Assembly (NCBI GenBank): GCA_003117195.1
Contig: BDSI01000072.1
Coordinates: 160,546-224,545 of the forward strand
DNA: 64,000 nt
DNA from: Eudorina sp. 2006-703-Eu-15
Lineage: Eukaryota > Chlorophyta > Chlorophyceae > Chlamydomonadales > Volvocaceae
Reading direction: 5' to 3'
Below, piece after piece: positions 22,001 to 32,584 of the stretch. Position 1 is the stretch's first letter, and every line of letters begins with the position of its first letter. A program made the position numbers and the translations under genes. Below the pieces are notes generated by a model, which was not told the origin of the DNA, did not search any database, and was given only the letters and a program-made list of their open reading frames with translations.

Positions 22001-25000
22001 GCTGCGCCACGCGCCTCTCCGGCTGTCCACCAGTCCTCACATCGAGCGATCGCCGTGTACCTGCGCCCTCCTCTTTTCCTCTCCTCCCCCCCCCCGCAGG
22101 TGGCCGCCGGCTGGACGCCCAGCGCCGAGGACCTGCAGGTCATGAACGCCCCGCTGCCGCCGCCCATGCTGCCGGATAACCTCGAGTCCGCCGTGGACAA
22201 GTGCTTCATCGGGCCGGCGTTCCAGAAGACGGTGAGCCCCCCCCCCCCGATCTGGGCGGCAGCGGGGGGCCGCGCCGGCCGCTGTGCACCCAAAAAGGGG
22301 CTTTCGCGGGGCGGGGAGGGGTGCAGGAGGAAGTTGGTAGATAAACACCGTATCCATGCTGCGCTGCTGCCGGGGCAAAGGTGGCCGGGGTGGAAAAGGA
22401 AGGACCTCGGCGGTCCGATGGATTTGACCCCCCGCGTTGCGCTGTCCTCCTGCCAGCCACGGCGGCGGTGACCGGCTCAGACCCAACCCCGATGCGGTCC
22501 CTCCCATGCGGTCGGGCCCTCTGGGCTGTTTTTCTTCCTAACCCCGATGCGCTCCCTCCCTGCCCGCCCCGCCACCCGGGTCGGGCGCACCTACGTTACC
22601 AGATGATCGAGAGGGACGGCTTCGAGTGGGTGAACGAGGGCAAGAACCCGGCCATGCCCAAGTGGGGTTACGTGGCCACGGAACCGGGTAAAGTCATCAA
22701 GTTCAAGGTCAACACCAAGAGCGCCCGCGCCGCCCAGAATGACGCCAAGGTGGGTCGTCGGGCGCGGCGCGGAGCCGCTGACCGCCGGAAAACCTGACCT
22801 GTCGCAGCGCCTACCCTGCAGCAGCCGGGGGATCGCAGCCGCCTGCGCGAGTGCCGCCCTGCAGATCGTCGCCGGCCCTCGACACTCTTGAGGACGCTCA
22901 GTACCTGCTGCTACCGTAACTGACGGCCCGCTTCATCCGCCTTGCCGCCCGCCCTCCCGGATGACACCTCCCGGATCACTCCCCTCCGGATCCGCCAGCA
23001 GGTGACGGTGGAGCTGGGCTACCTGCGGTCGTACGAGAACATGGGCCGCGCGGAGGTGCAGTGCGAGGGCGGCTGCACCTGCGCCCCCTGGACCCTGGAC
23101 GGCCACCACGACCAGCACAACAGCCAGACCTTCCTGCACCCCTTCACGGTGTCGCAGGCGGAGGAGTGCATCGTACACGTGCGGGTGCTGCAGGTGAGGG
23201 GTTCCGGGCGAGGCGTGCGGCCGCGGGGTGCCGCGCGGGGTTCCAGGCAGGCGAAGGGTGCCGGGCGGGGGTCCAAGCAGGCGCGGGATGCCGGGCGGGG
23301 GCTCAGTCAGGAGAGGGGTGCCGGGCGGGAGCTCAGTCAGGAGAGGGGTGCCGGGCGGGAGCTCAGTCAGGAGAGGGGTGCCGGGCGGGAGCTCAGTCAG
23401 GAGAGGGGTGCCGGGCGGGAGCTCAGTCAGGAGAGGGGTGCCGGGCGGGGGCTCAGTCAGGAGAGGGGTGCCGGGCGGGGGCTCAGTCAGGAGAGGGGTG
23501 CCGGGCGGGGGCTCAGTCAGGAGAGGGGTGCCGGGCGGGGGGTCCAAGCAGGCGCGGGATGCCGGGCGGGGGCTCAGTCAGGAGAGGGGTGCCGGGGGGG
23601 GGCTCAGTCAGGAGAGGGGTGCCGGGCGGGAGCTCAGTCAGGAGAGGGGTGCCGGGCGGGAGCTCAGTCAGGAGAGGGGTGCCGGGCGGGGGCTCAGTCA
23701 GGAGAGGGGTGCGGGCGGGAGCTCAGTCAGGAGAGGGGTGCCGGGCGGGGCTCAGTCAGGAGAGGGGTGCCGGCGGGGGTCAAGCAGGCGCGGGATGCCG
23801 GGCGGGGGCTCAGTCAGGAGAGGGGTGCCGGGGGGGGTCCAAGCATGCGCGGGGTGCCGGGCGGGGCTCAGTCAGGAGAGGGGTGCCGGGCGGGGGTCCA
23901 GGCAGGCGAAGGGTGCCGGGCGGGGGCTCAGTCAGGAGAGGGGTGCCGGGCGGGGGTCCAGGCAGGCGAAGGGTGCCGGGCGGGGGCTCAGTCAGGAGAG
24001 GGGTGCAGGGCGGGGGTCCAAGCAGGCGCGGGGTGCCGGGCGGGGGTTAAATTGAAAAAAATAAATAAACCCGTAGAACGAACCCGGGCACACCCAGCAT
24101 AACGCAGTATACTTACGGGGTGCGGTACCTGCAGAGCAAACGAAAAGATAGAGACCGCGCGCGGCGCGTGGCGGCGCGGCCGCGCTGCCGCAGTGCCACA
24201 ACAAGCAAACTGCGAACCCAACCCAACCCGGAAAGGACAGATACGTTACCGACCTGTGGTGGTAGACGGAGTAGCCGCGCCGCGAGCGATGTCCAGGGCC
24301 ATGGCGATGCAGGGAGGGAAGCCGAGGAACGGAGTGAGCGAGGGTGGCAACGATTGCGAAGAATGACAAAAGCAAACATCAGAAAGAAGGCAGTATGCGA
24401 GAATGGCGGGGCGGCAGCGCGGCGCGAAAGAGGACAGGGCGGACGAGGGGAAGCGGGATATGGGACGGGGACGGGAGGCGGTACGACATGTACGGCATGT
24501 ACGACAGGGGGAGTAAGCATGGGGCAGGGACACGGGAACGGACGACCGGGTGGCGGGCCACGTTCGGGATATGGCTCCCCACCGTGCCCGGTCGTAGCGG
24601 GGCAGCCCCTGCATGTGGGGTGCCGCGTGGTGGCGCGCCTAGGGCGGTCGGGCGGGCTGTGATGGGTACGTGAGGTGCGGGGTGAGGTGGCGCGGGGGGG
24701 GGGAGAGAGGGGCGGGGAGGCGAAGACGTCGTAACGGTTACAGGTGGGGGGGGGCCGACACGGCCGGGCCGGCCCGGAGGCCGCGCGCCGGAAGGTACTC
24801 TCACACGAAACCCGACGCCGGCCCGGAGGGCGTACACAAGCGAAACCCAGCAGGGGCCCGAAGCCGACCCGCGCCGTCACACAGACCCACGCCGTCACAC
24901 AGCAGCGCCCGTTGGAACGTTGAGGGGATAGCCGCCGACGCCCCGCTGGTGCGGGGGCGAAGGAGCGGGCGGTCAGGGGCCGGGGGCGGGCGGGGCGGCG

Positions 25001-27139
25001 GGGGGATTGCGCAGGTGGGTGTGGACGACCGCCAGCATATCCTTGTGGGTGGAGCGTCGCGCGAAGTAGAAGGTCTGGGGGACGGCCGCCAGCAGGTTGA
25101 CGAACTGGGCGAGGAGGTGCTTGCGCGGGTAGCCTTGGGCAACGAGGGCGCGGATGAGGAGGGCGATTTCGGCACAGAAATTATCGGGGCAGGAGATGAC
25201 CCGCCGAAGGCGGTGGAACTGGCCCGTGAAGATGTTGCGCTTGCAGGCCTCGTTGACGTTGGAGTCGCGGGCGACAAAGCGGGAGAGGCGGACGCTGGCG
25301 AAGGCGGGTTGCACGCGTTTGTCGTAAAGTTGGGTGAGGTAGCGGCGGCGGCCAGCGTGGGGGCTGTGAACGAGGAGGATGTCCAGGAAGGGGATGGAGC
25401 CGGCGGGGAGGTGGTCATGGCGTTGCGGGGTGACGGAGAGCTCGGGCGGGTAGATGCCGTGGAGGTTGCCAGTAACCGTGGCGCGGGAGAGGTAGGCGCC
25501 GATATAGGGGTTGTGCAGGGAGAGGAGGTCATCGAGATAGCGGAGGGAGTACTGGAAACGGGTGAGGATAGCTTTCTCGGCTGGGGTGACGTGGGGTTGT
25601 TGGCGTTGCAGCAGGAAGCAGTATTCATACCAGGCGAGGAACAGGTTAGCGATGAAGGGGGCGGCGGAGATACCCATGGGGATGCCCTTGACCTGGCGGA
25701 CCAGCGCGGGGCCGAAGGCGATGAAGGTGGAGACGAGAAGGGAGTCGAGGACGAGCTGGAAGTCGGTGAGGGTAAAGACGCGGGTGGCGGTGCGGTCCCG
25801 GATCCGACAGCGGGGGCCAGGGGAGGCGGCGTGGAAGGTGACGGTGTGGCGAGGCTTGTCGTTAGGGCGGTGGGGCGGCGGGTCGGTGGTGGTGACGCGG
25901 ATGTAGGGGGTGGCGGCAAGGCAAGCGGCGAGGAGGTCGCGCAGGGCGGTGCGGAGCAGGGCGTGGGGAAGGTTGGTGTAGAGGCGTTCGAAGTCGAAGG
26001 CGAGAGGCGGTGGGCCGCCGGTGGCGCCCCGGGCGACGTACTGCCGTGCGTTGAAGGTGTCGACGAGGCGGGTGACGGCGCGGGACGAGAAGCACATCCA
26101 GGGTTGCGTGCCTGGAAGGCGGTCGCGCCAGAGGGCATCGAAGGAGGGGACGGCGGCGCGCAAGACGGCGGTGACGAGGTCGCTGAGCGCGGTGGCGGGG
26201 CAGGCTTGGGAGCACGCAAGGAAGCGCATGGTCGGGGGCGACTTGTGCATTTTGAGGGTGCCGGCGTAGTAGGCGGGTGGGCGGGGGCTCAGTCAGGAGA
26301 GGGGTGCCGGGCGGGGGCTCAGTCAGGAGAGGGGTGCCGGGCGGGGGTCCAGGCAGGCGAAGGGTGCCGGGCGGGGGCTCAGTCAGGAGAGGGGTGCCGG
26401 GCGGGAGCTCAGTCAGGAGAGGGGTGCCGGGCGGGAGCTCAGTCAGGAGAGGGGTGCCGGGCGGGGGCTCAGTCAGGAGAGGGGTGCCGGGCGGGAGCTC
26501 AGTCAGGAGAGGGGTGCCGGGCGGGAGCTCAGTCAGGAGAGGGGTGCCGGGCGGGGGCTCAGTCAGGAGAGGGGTGCCGGGCGGGAGCTCAGTCAGGAGA
26601 GGGGTGCCGGGCGGGAGCTCAGTCAGGAGAGGGGTGCCGGGCGGGAGCAGGGATGCCAACGAGCCCCCACGACGGAGAAGGATCCCCATCCACGCACCGC
26701 CGTCCTCATCCTCCTCGCATGCTCGCGCGTCGCGACTGGTCACCCCATGGGTCCCTCATCCGACTTGGTGACACGAGCCGCGGTGCGGTGCGGTGCCCCG
26801 TGGCCGGCGCAGGACTCGTCGAGCGGCAAGCACAAGGTGAAGATCACGGGGATCATGGTTTCGGAGGAGCCCGACTCGCGCGCCTTCCAGAACTGGGCCG
26901 CCTTCGACTGGGTGTCCGTCGCCTCCTCCAAGGACCCCAACGGCGTGTTCGAGATCAGCAACACCGCGCGCCGGATGCTGTTCGACTGGAACGCCGCCTC
27001 CTCCGCGGAGCTGCAGCAGCGCTACTACGAGACGCTTGCCGCCCGGCCCGGCATAGAGAGCGCCGCCGACGCAACCTCCTTCCTAGCCGGCATCCAGGAC
27101 GACGGGGCGGACGTGACCGGCGGTTCCGGTTCGCTCTAA
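19095..27139 (+). CDS. Membrane-anchored SGNH/GDSL-type hydrolase
   Basis: Exons are 19095-19892, 20369-20585, 21529-21716, 22100-22231, 22603-22749, 23002-23193 and 26813-27139. Phases agree (666 residues). Residues about 28-40 (TLLLALSVLLLLQ) form a signal anchor, so the enzyme probably faces the secretory lumen or cell surface. The SGNH blocks are present: block I VAVAGGSISAGQG (Ser nucleophile), block II HNGAVPGTSS (Gly), block III VEYAVNDDE (Asn), and block V YYDVVHPDGHTGH (Asp and His). A C-terminal half (WGYVATEPGKVIKFKVNTKS, LGYLRSYENMGRAEV, CEGGCTC, then HKVKITGIMVSEEP) looks like a beta-rich carbohydrate- or wall-binding module, but this is inference. The substrate is unknown, possibly an ester on an extracellular glycan. 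Alternative starts are 19131 and 19152. The last intron is 3.6 kb and full of repeats. Confidence 0.85.
19918..19987. repeat. Tandem GCGAGGGGTGCCAA repeat in SGNH intron 1
   Basis: About five copies of a 14-15 bp unit start 25 bp after the exon 1 splice donor. The core GAGGGGTGCC is shared with the 30-bp unit of the minisatellite in the last intron of the same gene. Confidence 0.9.
20269..20297. repeat. Perfect 13-bp hairpin in SGNH intron 1
   Basis: AGACCACTGCCCG, a 3-nt AGA loop, then CGGGCAGTGGTCT. It lies about 70 bp upstream of the exon 2 acceptor. It could form in RNA on either strand, and its function is unknown. Confidence 0.85.
21396..21528. repeat. Tandem duplication of the intron 2 acceptor region
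   Basis: A unit of about 60 bp (CCCCGCACGGGGCAGCAGCG ... CAGACAGGTTGAA ... CTGCCCA) occurs twice, followed by the true acceptor CCCCCGCACAG at 21528. The upstream copies read CGCACGGG, so they lack the AG needed for splicing. Confidence 0.75.
22506..22539 (+). mobile_element. 34-bp retroelement tail in SGNH intron 4
   Basis: It contains CTGGGCTGTTTTTCTTCCT, the reverse complement of the tail motif seen at 17514, 39114 and 41489. It is flanked by 21-bp direct repeats with one mismatch (22485-22505 and 22540-22560, both beginning AACCCCGATGCG). This is the best long target-site duplication of the short set. Confidence 0.65.
23194..24046. repeat. 30-bp minisatellite, left block, in SGNH last intron
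   Basis: About 28 units of 29-31 bp (core CAGGAGAGGGGTGCCGGGCG, then GGGGCT or GGAGCT, then CAGT) start at the exon 6 splice donor and run to the retroelement. Variant units have CCAAGCAGGCGCGGGATGCC. The ORFs reading through it on both strands are repeat artefacts. Confidence 0.95.
24047..26278 (-). mobile_element. Penelope-like retroelement inserted in the minisatellite
   Basis: The element is 2,232 bp. Its 3' end on the minus strand is the A/T-rich tail at 24047-24075 (TTAAATTGAAAAAAATAAAT on plus). GGGCGGGGG occurs directly outside both ends (24038-24046 and 26279-26287), compatible with a target-site duplication, but the repeat array itself contains this word. An RT ORF fills the 5' half, followed by about 900 bp without a recognised gene. 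The same 3' end recurs, 5'-truncated, at 40992-41122 and about 42031-42075, which is typical of target-primed reverse transcription. No GIY-YIG endonuclease was found, and the 5' end is probably truncated. Confidence 0.75.
24973..26250 (-). CDS. Reverse transcriptase of a Penelope-like element
   Basis: The 425-residue ORF carries RT blocks: FDFERLYTNLPHALLRTAL (fingers), RQVKGIPMGISAAPFIANLF (block with PMG..AP..A), QYSLRYLDDLLSLHNP (catalytic YLDD), SIPFLDILLVHS, YLTQLYDKRVQPAF, and a thumb with SNVNEACKRNIFTGQFHRLR, RVISCPD and GYPRKHLLAQF. The LYTN, PMG and FLD...LY.K spacing followed by R..R..C resembles Penelope-like RTs more than LINE or LTR RTs. That family assignment is from memory of motifs, not a search. 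The ORF ends shortly after the thumb, so no C-terminal GIY-YIG domain is encoded. Upstream sequence is minisatellite, so the N-terminus may be cut. Confidence 0.75.
   Translation of the reverse strand: MHKSPPTMRFLACSQACPATALSDLVTAVLRAAVPSFDALWRDRLPGTQPWMCFSSRAVTRLVDTFNARQYVARGATGGPPPLAFDFERLYTNLPHALLRTALRDLLAACLAATPYIRVTTTDPPPHRPNDKPRHTVTFHAASPGPRCRIRDRTATRVFTLTDFQLVLDSLLVSTFIAFGPALVRQVKGIPMGISAAPFIANLFLAWYEYCFLLQRQQPHVTPAEKAILTRFQYSLRYLDDLLSLHNPYIGAYLSRATVTGNLHGIYPPELSVTPQRHDHLPAGSIPFLDILLVHSPHAGRRRYLTQLYDKRVQPAFASVRLSRFVARDSNVNEACKRNIFTGQFHRLRRVISCPDNFCAEIALLIRALVAQGYPRKHLLAQFVNLLAAVPQTFYFARRSTHKDMLAVVHTHLRNPPAAPPAPGP
26279..26644. repeat. 30-bp minisatellite, right block, in SGNH last intron
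   Basis: About 12 units of the same repeat as 23194-24046, in the same orientation and register. The two blocks read as one array interrupted by the retroelement. Confidence 0.95.
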
Positions 27140-28091
27140 GAGCCTGCCTGCTGCCTGAGCGGGTTTCTAAGTGCCTGCCTGCTGCCTGAGCGAGTTTCAA
27201 ATCGCGCTGTTCGGGGTTGCCGTCACGCTGCGGCCGCAGGCAGGGCAGTATTGCCAAGGGAACGTGGCGCGGAACCGAAGTGACGTGGCTGGAACTGGAT
27301 TCAGGCCGCCATTCAGTCAATCGGTGTGATGCGAGGGAATCCAGTATCGACACGATCGTCGGAGTGCGTGCAGCAGCAGTGCCAGTGCCAGGACCCCTCT
27401 GCGGGTGGGGACAGCGATCAGCTACTACAGTAGCGGGGTAGGCCATGGATAGAGGCTGATAGATGCTACACGTGGGAAAGGTGTCCCAATACGGTCCCGC
27501 CGAGGCCGAAAGCAATATGTGCGTCATCAAAGCCCTAGGGGCTATCGAATTGGGGGAAGCTCAAGGGTTCGTGATCAACGGGATTGGGCAAGGGTTTGTG
27601 ATTAATGGGGCGCGGGTAAAGGTTCGTGATTGACGGGGTGGAAGGAGCCTCAACCGAGGTAACTTAGGCATCTTGATGCTGTTAGCATGGTTGACTTTAT
27701 TGCTGTGTTGGAGTGATTACGATGGGTTACTCCCAACGCAACTCTGTAGTCACGGGCGTGAACACCAAGCCTAGGCGCTTTTGGTCGATAACGATGGGGT
27801 TAGCGTGTACGCGCAGTGTATTTTGGGGATGCGGTCACTGCCTCGCTTTCACTAGAATAATCGTGTACCTATGTCGGCTGTGCTATTGTCCCGTCGCCTA
27901 GGTGGCGTAGGGGTAGACGCTGGACGCTTAAGGATTGGAGGGAGGATGGTTTCGGTGACGGTTGGGGAAAAGGTAGTACATAGGACGATACGAGTCCGAG
28001 CGAAACTCTAACCAACGGAGTGCGCGATATATCTGCTGTGCTGCGTGAAGAAACGCAAGCAACGTGAACGGCCGTGATCCGTTAGGCTACA
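27140..28091. other. Intergenic region SGNH gene-SET gene
   Basis: No gene is recognised. Right after the SGNH stop a unit of about 33 bp containing GCCTGCCTGCTGCCTGAGCG is duplicated in tandem (about 27143-27200). Near 27560-27635 a unit around AAGGGTTCGTGAT recurs three times with divergence. The remainder is unique and presumably contains the SET gene promoter. Confidence 0.6.
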
Positions 28092-31000
28092 ATGCTTCCA
28101 CACTTGCATGCGTCGTCACAACTGAATTGTCAATACTTTAAGCGATCGCGATGCGTTTGCCGATCAATCGAACCTCAGTCATTACCTGTCTCAACGATTC
28201 GGCCGGTTGAGCCGGCAAAGTTCTCAAGCGTGCTGGGCATGGTGCAGTGGGCGATCGCAAACAAGATCCGGTTCACGGGTTGCAGGCCAGATATCAGGGA
28301 CGGAATTCGTGGAGTTTTTGCCACGGCTGACTGCAACGCAGGCGACAATTTGGTTGCCGTGCCACTTGCATCGTCGCTCGTGGTGCGGCCGGGCGAGCGC
28401 AGCCCGTTTCCAGACTTCATCCCGCAGGTGAGATCCTGCATGTATAATTAATTTGTGGTGCTACGTTATAAACAATTAACGAGGATGCAAACCAAAAATC
28501 GTCGTTCGTGCACTCCTCGGTCGCACGGCAATTTTTCAGGGTGCCCGGCACGTTCATGACCGCGCCAATAAATACCCAGAGAGACGCGCCAACACACAAG
28601 GCATGGGAGTGGGAGGGACCTTCGTTCCCCATCAGCGCGTGCACAGGCGGCTCCGGACCCGGATGTTACTAGGTGGCGATCTGGGGGCGATGTTGCAAGG
28701 CGGGCGATGTGGGGCGATGTTGCAAGGGGGATTACATGGCTAGCCAAGATGGTCATACCCCTGACAGGGGGTATTACTGGCCAAGATGGTCACAGTTCTG
28801 ACAGGCTCTGTCTTTGACCCCCCCCATGCGTGTCCTTCACAGGCAGTCTGGGAGGCGCTTCCCTGGTACGGCCAGCTGGCCTGTAAGCTGCTGCACGAGA
28901 AATCCCTGGGGCCCGCCTCCCGCTTCGCCGACTATCTGCCGGTGCTGCCGCAGACCGTAGACCTACCGGCGCTATGGCCTGAGGAGCAAGTACGGCGGTT
29001 GCAGTATCCGTACTTGGAGCGACAGGTCGGAGGGCAGGGGAGGGCAGGGGAATCAGGACGTGCACCTTCTGGCACCCCGTGGGGCTGCGCGAAAATGCCA
29101 CAAACCCATTTGAACAATAGCTGCGTTTCACGCCTAGACCACCAATGGCATGTGTTGTGAGTAATATGTTGTCCCTAACCCAGCGCATGCCCTGAGCACC
29201 GCCGTAACAGAAGTAGGAGGTACAGCTGGTACGACCGAAAGCATACGACCTTCGCCCCCACTATCTCCCGGTGCTGCCCGATAATGGCGCATTCATCCCT
29301 CAGATTTTGGATGAGCAGAATGAATGGCTTCGTTTGTACGACACGGTACGGCGACATCTAGATCGCCGCGGCCTTTCGCGGGGCGACTTCCTCTGGGCGC
29401 TGGCGTGCGTTCGCAGCCGCACCTTTGCGGGGCCGCACTTCCCCACCCCGCCCGCCGTCAAACTGCTGGCGGGCGCAGCGGCTGCGGCGGCCGTGACAGC
29501 GGCCCGCGCCGCAGTCGGAGGAGGCATCGACAGCGCTGCGGCGGACGTGGATGCGGCAGTGGCGGTTGCAACGGCTGTGCTGCCGGGCGCGCTGGCGGCG
29601 TTGGGGGTGCCCCTGGCGTGGCAGGCTGCGGAGGCTCGGCGGGCAGAGACAGGCGAGACGGGAACGGTGCTGTACGCCGTGTGCCCTTTCATTGATATGT
29701 TCAACCACGACAGCCGGCGGCAGGTGGGCCTTGCGGACGGGTTCTGGGAGTGTCCCGTGCCGGATCCCAGGAGAGATGTCGTACACGCCGTAGATGCGGA
29801 CGTCACAGAGCAGGCGAAAGGCTGTGGGGGTCCCCAGTTTCGACAGGGACTGCCATTGGAGCGGTGTGGGTCGTGTTGGGGCTGATGCGCGGATGCTGGG
29901 ATGCTGAACAACGCGTGCGGGCGTTAGATACCCCTGCTGAGGCTGGGCGGGGGTGGGGTTGGCGGGAACTACCTTGTGTGGTTTGGTCTTTGGTGTCCGC
30001 TGCGGTGCCGGAGGTCACGCGGCCGTCATCCATCGCGCAGTCAAACGTCTGTCAAGCGGCTCCCGTGGCGCACCGACAGAGGATCAGCGGAGACAGAAGA
30101 GCAGAGGGAAGGATTGAAGGAACGGCGGTGTGAACGGGGAACGCAAAACAGGAAATACAGCAGCAGTGCAACTTGCACTGCTGCGGGACAGCACGGACGC
30201 CATGACCCCGACGCGCCTGCCTTGACCTTCGGTGACCTCACCTCACCACACCTGCCAAGCGCCAACCGCAACCCCAATCCCCGCAGAGCGAGTGTGTGTT
30301 CGAGTCGTGGCGGGACGAGTTCCGCGTGGCCGCCGGGGAGCCGTACCGGCGAGGCCAGCAGGTGCTCATCAGCTACGGCAACCAGTCCAACGACGCGCTG
30401 CTGCAGCGCTACGGCTTCGTACAGATGGACGGGAACCCGTACGACAGGTACGGTATTCGCTGTCTTCGGATTGAGGTCACAGTGCAGCGCATCCCTGAGG
30501 GAGAGGTGCGGCATGCGGTGGCAGGTGTGGCGGCGGTGGCGGTGCCCTGCGCCGTGAGTGCCGTGCGCCCTGATCTGCGCCATGCTTCTTGTCTGTCCCC
30601 TCAGATATGTGCTCAGAGACATGGAGGACCGAGTGGCGCGGGTGCTGCAGCGCGAGCTGGGCGTGCCGCGGGAGGAGGTGCGGGCGGCTGCCCGGCGACT
30701 CGGACTTCCAGCGGGGGCCTTGCAGGAGGTGGGTGCAGGCGGTGTGGGCATGCGGTGCCCCTAGCCACCCAGGGCGATGTCGCTTATAAGCGGCTCATGA
30801 CAAGGCGCAGCCGGTAGTCATACAAATTTAGTTCATCATGCCACAAGTTCAGCATTTTGGGTTTGGCGCATCCTGAGCCTGGCCTTGGGCTCTGCACGCC
30901 CACTGCAGATGCGCCATTACCAGACCTCGCCGGGCCCGTGTGTACGGATGGCCGACCTGCGCGAGCAGGCGCCGTTTGTCCGCACCCATCCCGTCTGGTT

Positions 31001-31672
31001 GGCCAAATCGGAGCTCTCCTGGGGCGTGGCGTGACGTGACCCTCCGCATGCCGCTACTTTGCGCGCCCCGCGCGCGTTCCTTGCCACACCCAGGTGGTTC
31101 TCACGAGTGCATCGGGAGCGCCGCAGCAAACTCTGCAGGCCATTGGGGACTTGCTGGCCGCGGTGGTGGCCACACATCGGACGTCGGCATTGCCCGGGAC
31201 ACGGCTGACATCATCGGCGCAGGCGGTGGTGGGATCAGCGTGTGCAGCGGAGGCGGAGGCTGCAGGCACCAGCCTGGAGGAAGACGAGGCAGCGTTAGTG
31301 CAACTTGAGGATTGGGAGGATTGGGAAGCAGCGGCCGCTGAGGCGGAGGTGCGGGGGGCGGTCGCAGGTTCTTCGGTTCCGGAGCCTGATCCCGATGTGG
31401 CCTCATCAGCTGGGCTGGCGGACGCACTCGTTGACGCGGAGGAGCACGGGCATGCTGGGGAGGGGCATCAGGGCGGTGCGGACGCGCACGAGTCTGCGCT
31501 GGGTGAAGGTCCGGTAGCGAAGTCAGAGCGGCGGACGGAGGCAGAGGCGGTTCGGGTGACGGCGCCGCCCGAGCTCGCAGCCTTCGACGGTGACGTGGAG
31601 CGGTATCGGACGGTTCTATTGTTCCGCATTGCCAAAAAGCGGGTGCTGCAAGCGCTGGCCGCCATGGGCTGA
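28092..31672 (+). CDS. SET-domain protein methyltransferase, Rubisco LSMT-like class
   Basis: Exons are 28092-28427, 28843-29025, 29304-29723, 30287-30447, 30605-30728, 30909-31025 and 31094-31672. Phases agree (639 residues). The SET core has IRGVFATADCNAGDNLVAVP at the start, the split-SET insert (YPYLERQ / ILDEQNEWLRLYDTVRRHL, RGDFLWALACVRSRTF), CPFIDMFNHD, and VLISYGNQSNDALLQRYGFV, the N-x-x-YG-like cofactor and lysine-channel block of the LSMT/SETD3/SETD6 class. A C-terminal substrate-binding helical domain follows, with an acidic, Ala-rich tail (EEDEAALVQLEDWEDWEAAA). The first ~40 residues (Ser/Arg/Cys-rich, few acidic) suggest a chloroplast transit peptide. The substrate cannot be told from sequence. 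The donor of exon 6 (GGC then GTGGCG) is weak, so that junction is the least certain. Confidence 0.87.
28660..28805. repeat. Short repeats in SET gene intron 1
   Basis: GGCGATGTTGCAAGG-type units occur about three times, then CCAAGATGGTCA followed by CTGACAGG occurs twice, just before the exon 2 acceptor. Confidence 0.7.
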
Positions 31673-32584
31673 TGTGTAAGGCACCTGGAAAAAACCCTTG
31701 AGGTATGTGAGCTGGGCCGTATAAAATTAAACGCCCCATAACCACGGATGCGCGCTGTATGACGTGATATTGGCTGTAGTCTGGCAGCTGCAGGTCGGCC
31801 GGTCCCTTCACATCGAGTTGTCTTTCCTGCAGCTCAACCCATACTTGTAATACGCATCACAGCATTCCGTGGACTCTTCGAGACATGCACCTTACAAAGC
31901 CCGCCACAAAACGGAGCACGGCTCGCAGCGCGAAGCGGTGATATCAGCGACGCCCATACGCTGCTCCACGGCCAGAGGACGCCAAGCATGCTCATCATTC
32001 TGCGGCAGAGGCTGCTGTCTCCAAACCCAGCAATCAAAACTCGGGACCAGTTCCCCTCGTGAGCTACCTCCCCGTAGCTGAGGGAGTACGCCAGATGTCT
32101 TCGCTGGGACAGGACATCCTGTTCACCGTACACCCTCACACACACCCTCATGCGTGCAGCATGCAACACGGGCACCCTAGCAAACACGGCGGCGCAGGTT
32201 CGTGAAATTGGCCATGCCCTTGCCCCTATATCAAACAAAATCGGGGCGCGGGTAAGCCCTCTCACTGCTGCCCGCACGGACTCTTCACTTCTCCTTGGGC
32301 AACCCCAATCATCCACCAGACAACCCCGATCGCAACCATGGCTGTCTCCGCGCCGGCGAGCTATCCTTGCCGGTTGGCAAGCCAAGCGCGCGGGCGCCGT
32401 GTGGCTGTGTCCTGGAACCGGAATAACCCTGAAATTCCATGGCTGCTCGTTTGCAATTATACAGAACAGCCACAGTTGGCAGTCCGCTGAAGGATTCCGG
32501 CAGCGAGCAACCAACCTGCACCCTCAGCGTCGACCACAAAACGAAATGGGACACTCCGACCCTTTACTTTGAGTCGATTTGCCT
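31673..32584. other. Convergent 3' region between SET gene and bS21 gene
   Basis: This stretch should contain both 3' UTRs. A minus-strand ORF of 226 codons (31834-32514) lacks any motif I recognise and is probably chance. It could be an antisense or separate gene, but nothing supports that. Confidence 0.5.
31846..31850 (+). terminator. TGTAA polyadenylation signal, SET gene
   Basis: TGTAA is the usual polyadenylation signal in volvocine algae. This one lies 174 bp after the stop codon at a plausible 3' UTR distance. Another TGTAA at 31675 is too close to the stop to be likely. Confidence 0.45.

Noticed and set aside
22942..24102. Three overlapping ORFs of 275-386 codons
   Set aside because: They are translations of the 30-bp repeat in all three frames. 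The first also begins in the SGNH exon in the right frame and then runs into the intron.
24670..27189. 839-codon plus-strand ORF
   Set aside because: It reads antisense through the RT gene, then through the minisatellite, then out of frame through the last SGNH exon.
31834..32514. 226-codon minus-strand ORF
   Set aside because: No recognisable domain, and it lies in the expected 3' UTR space between two convergent genes.
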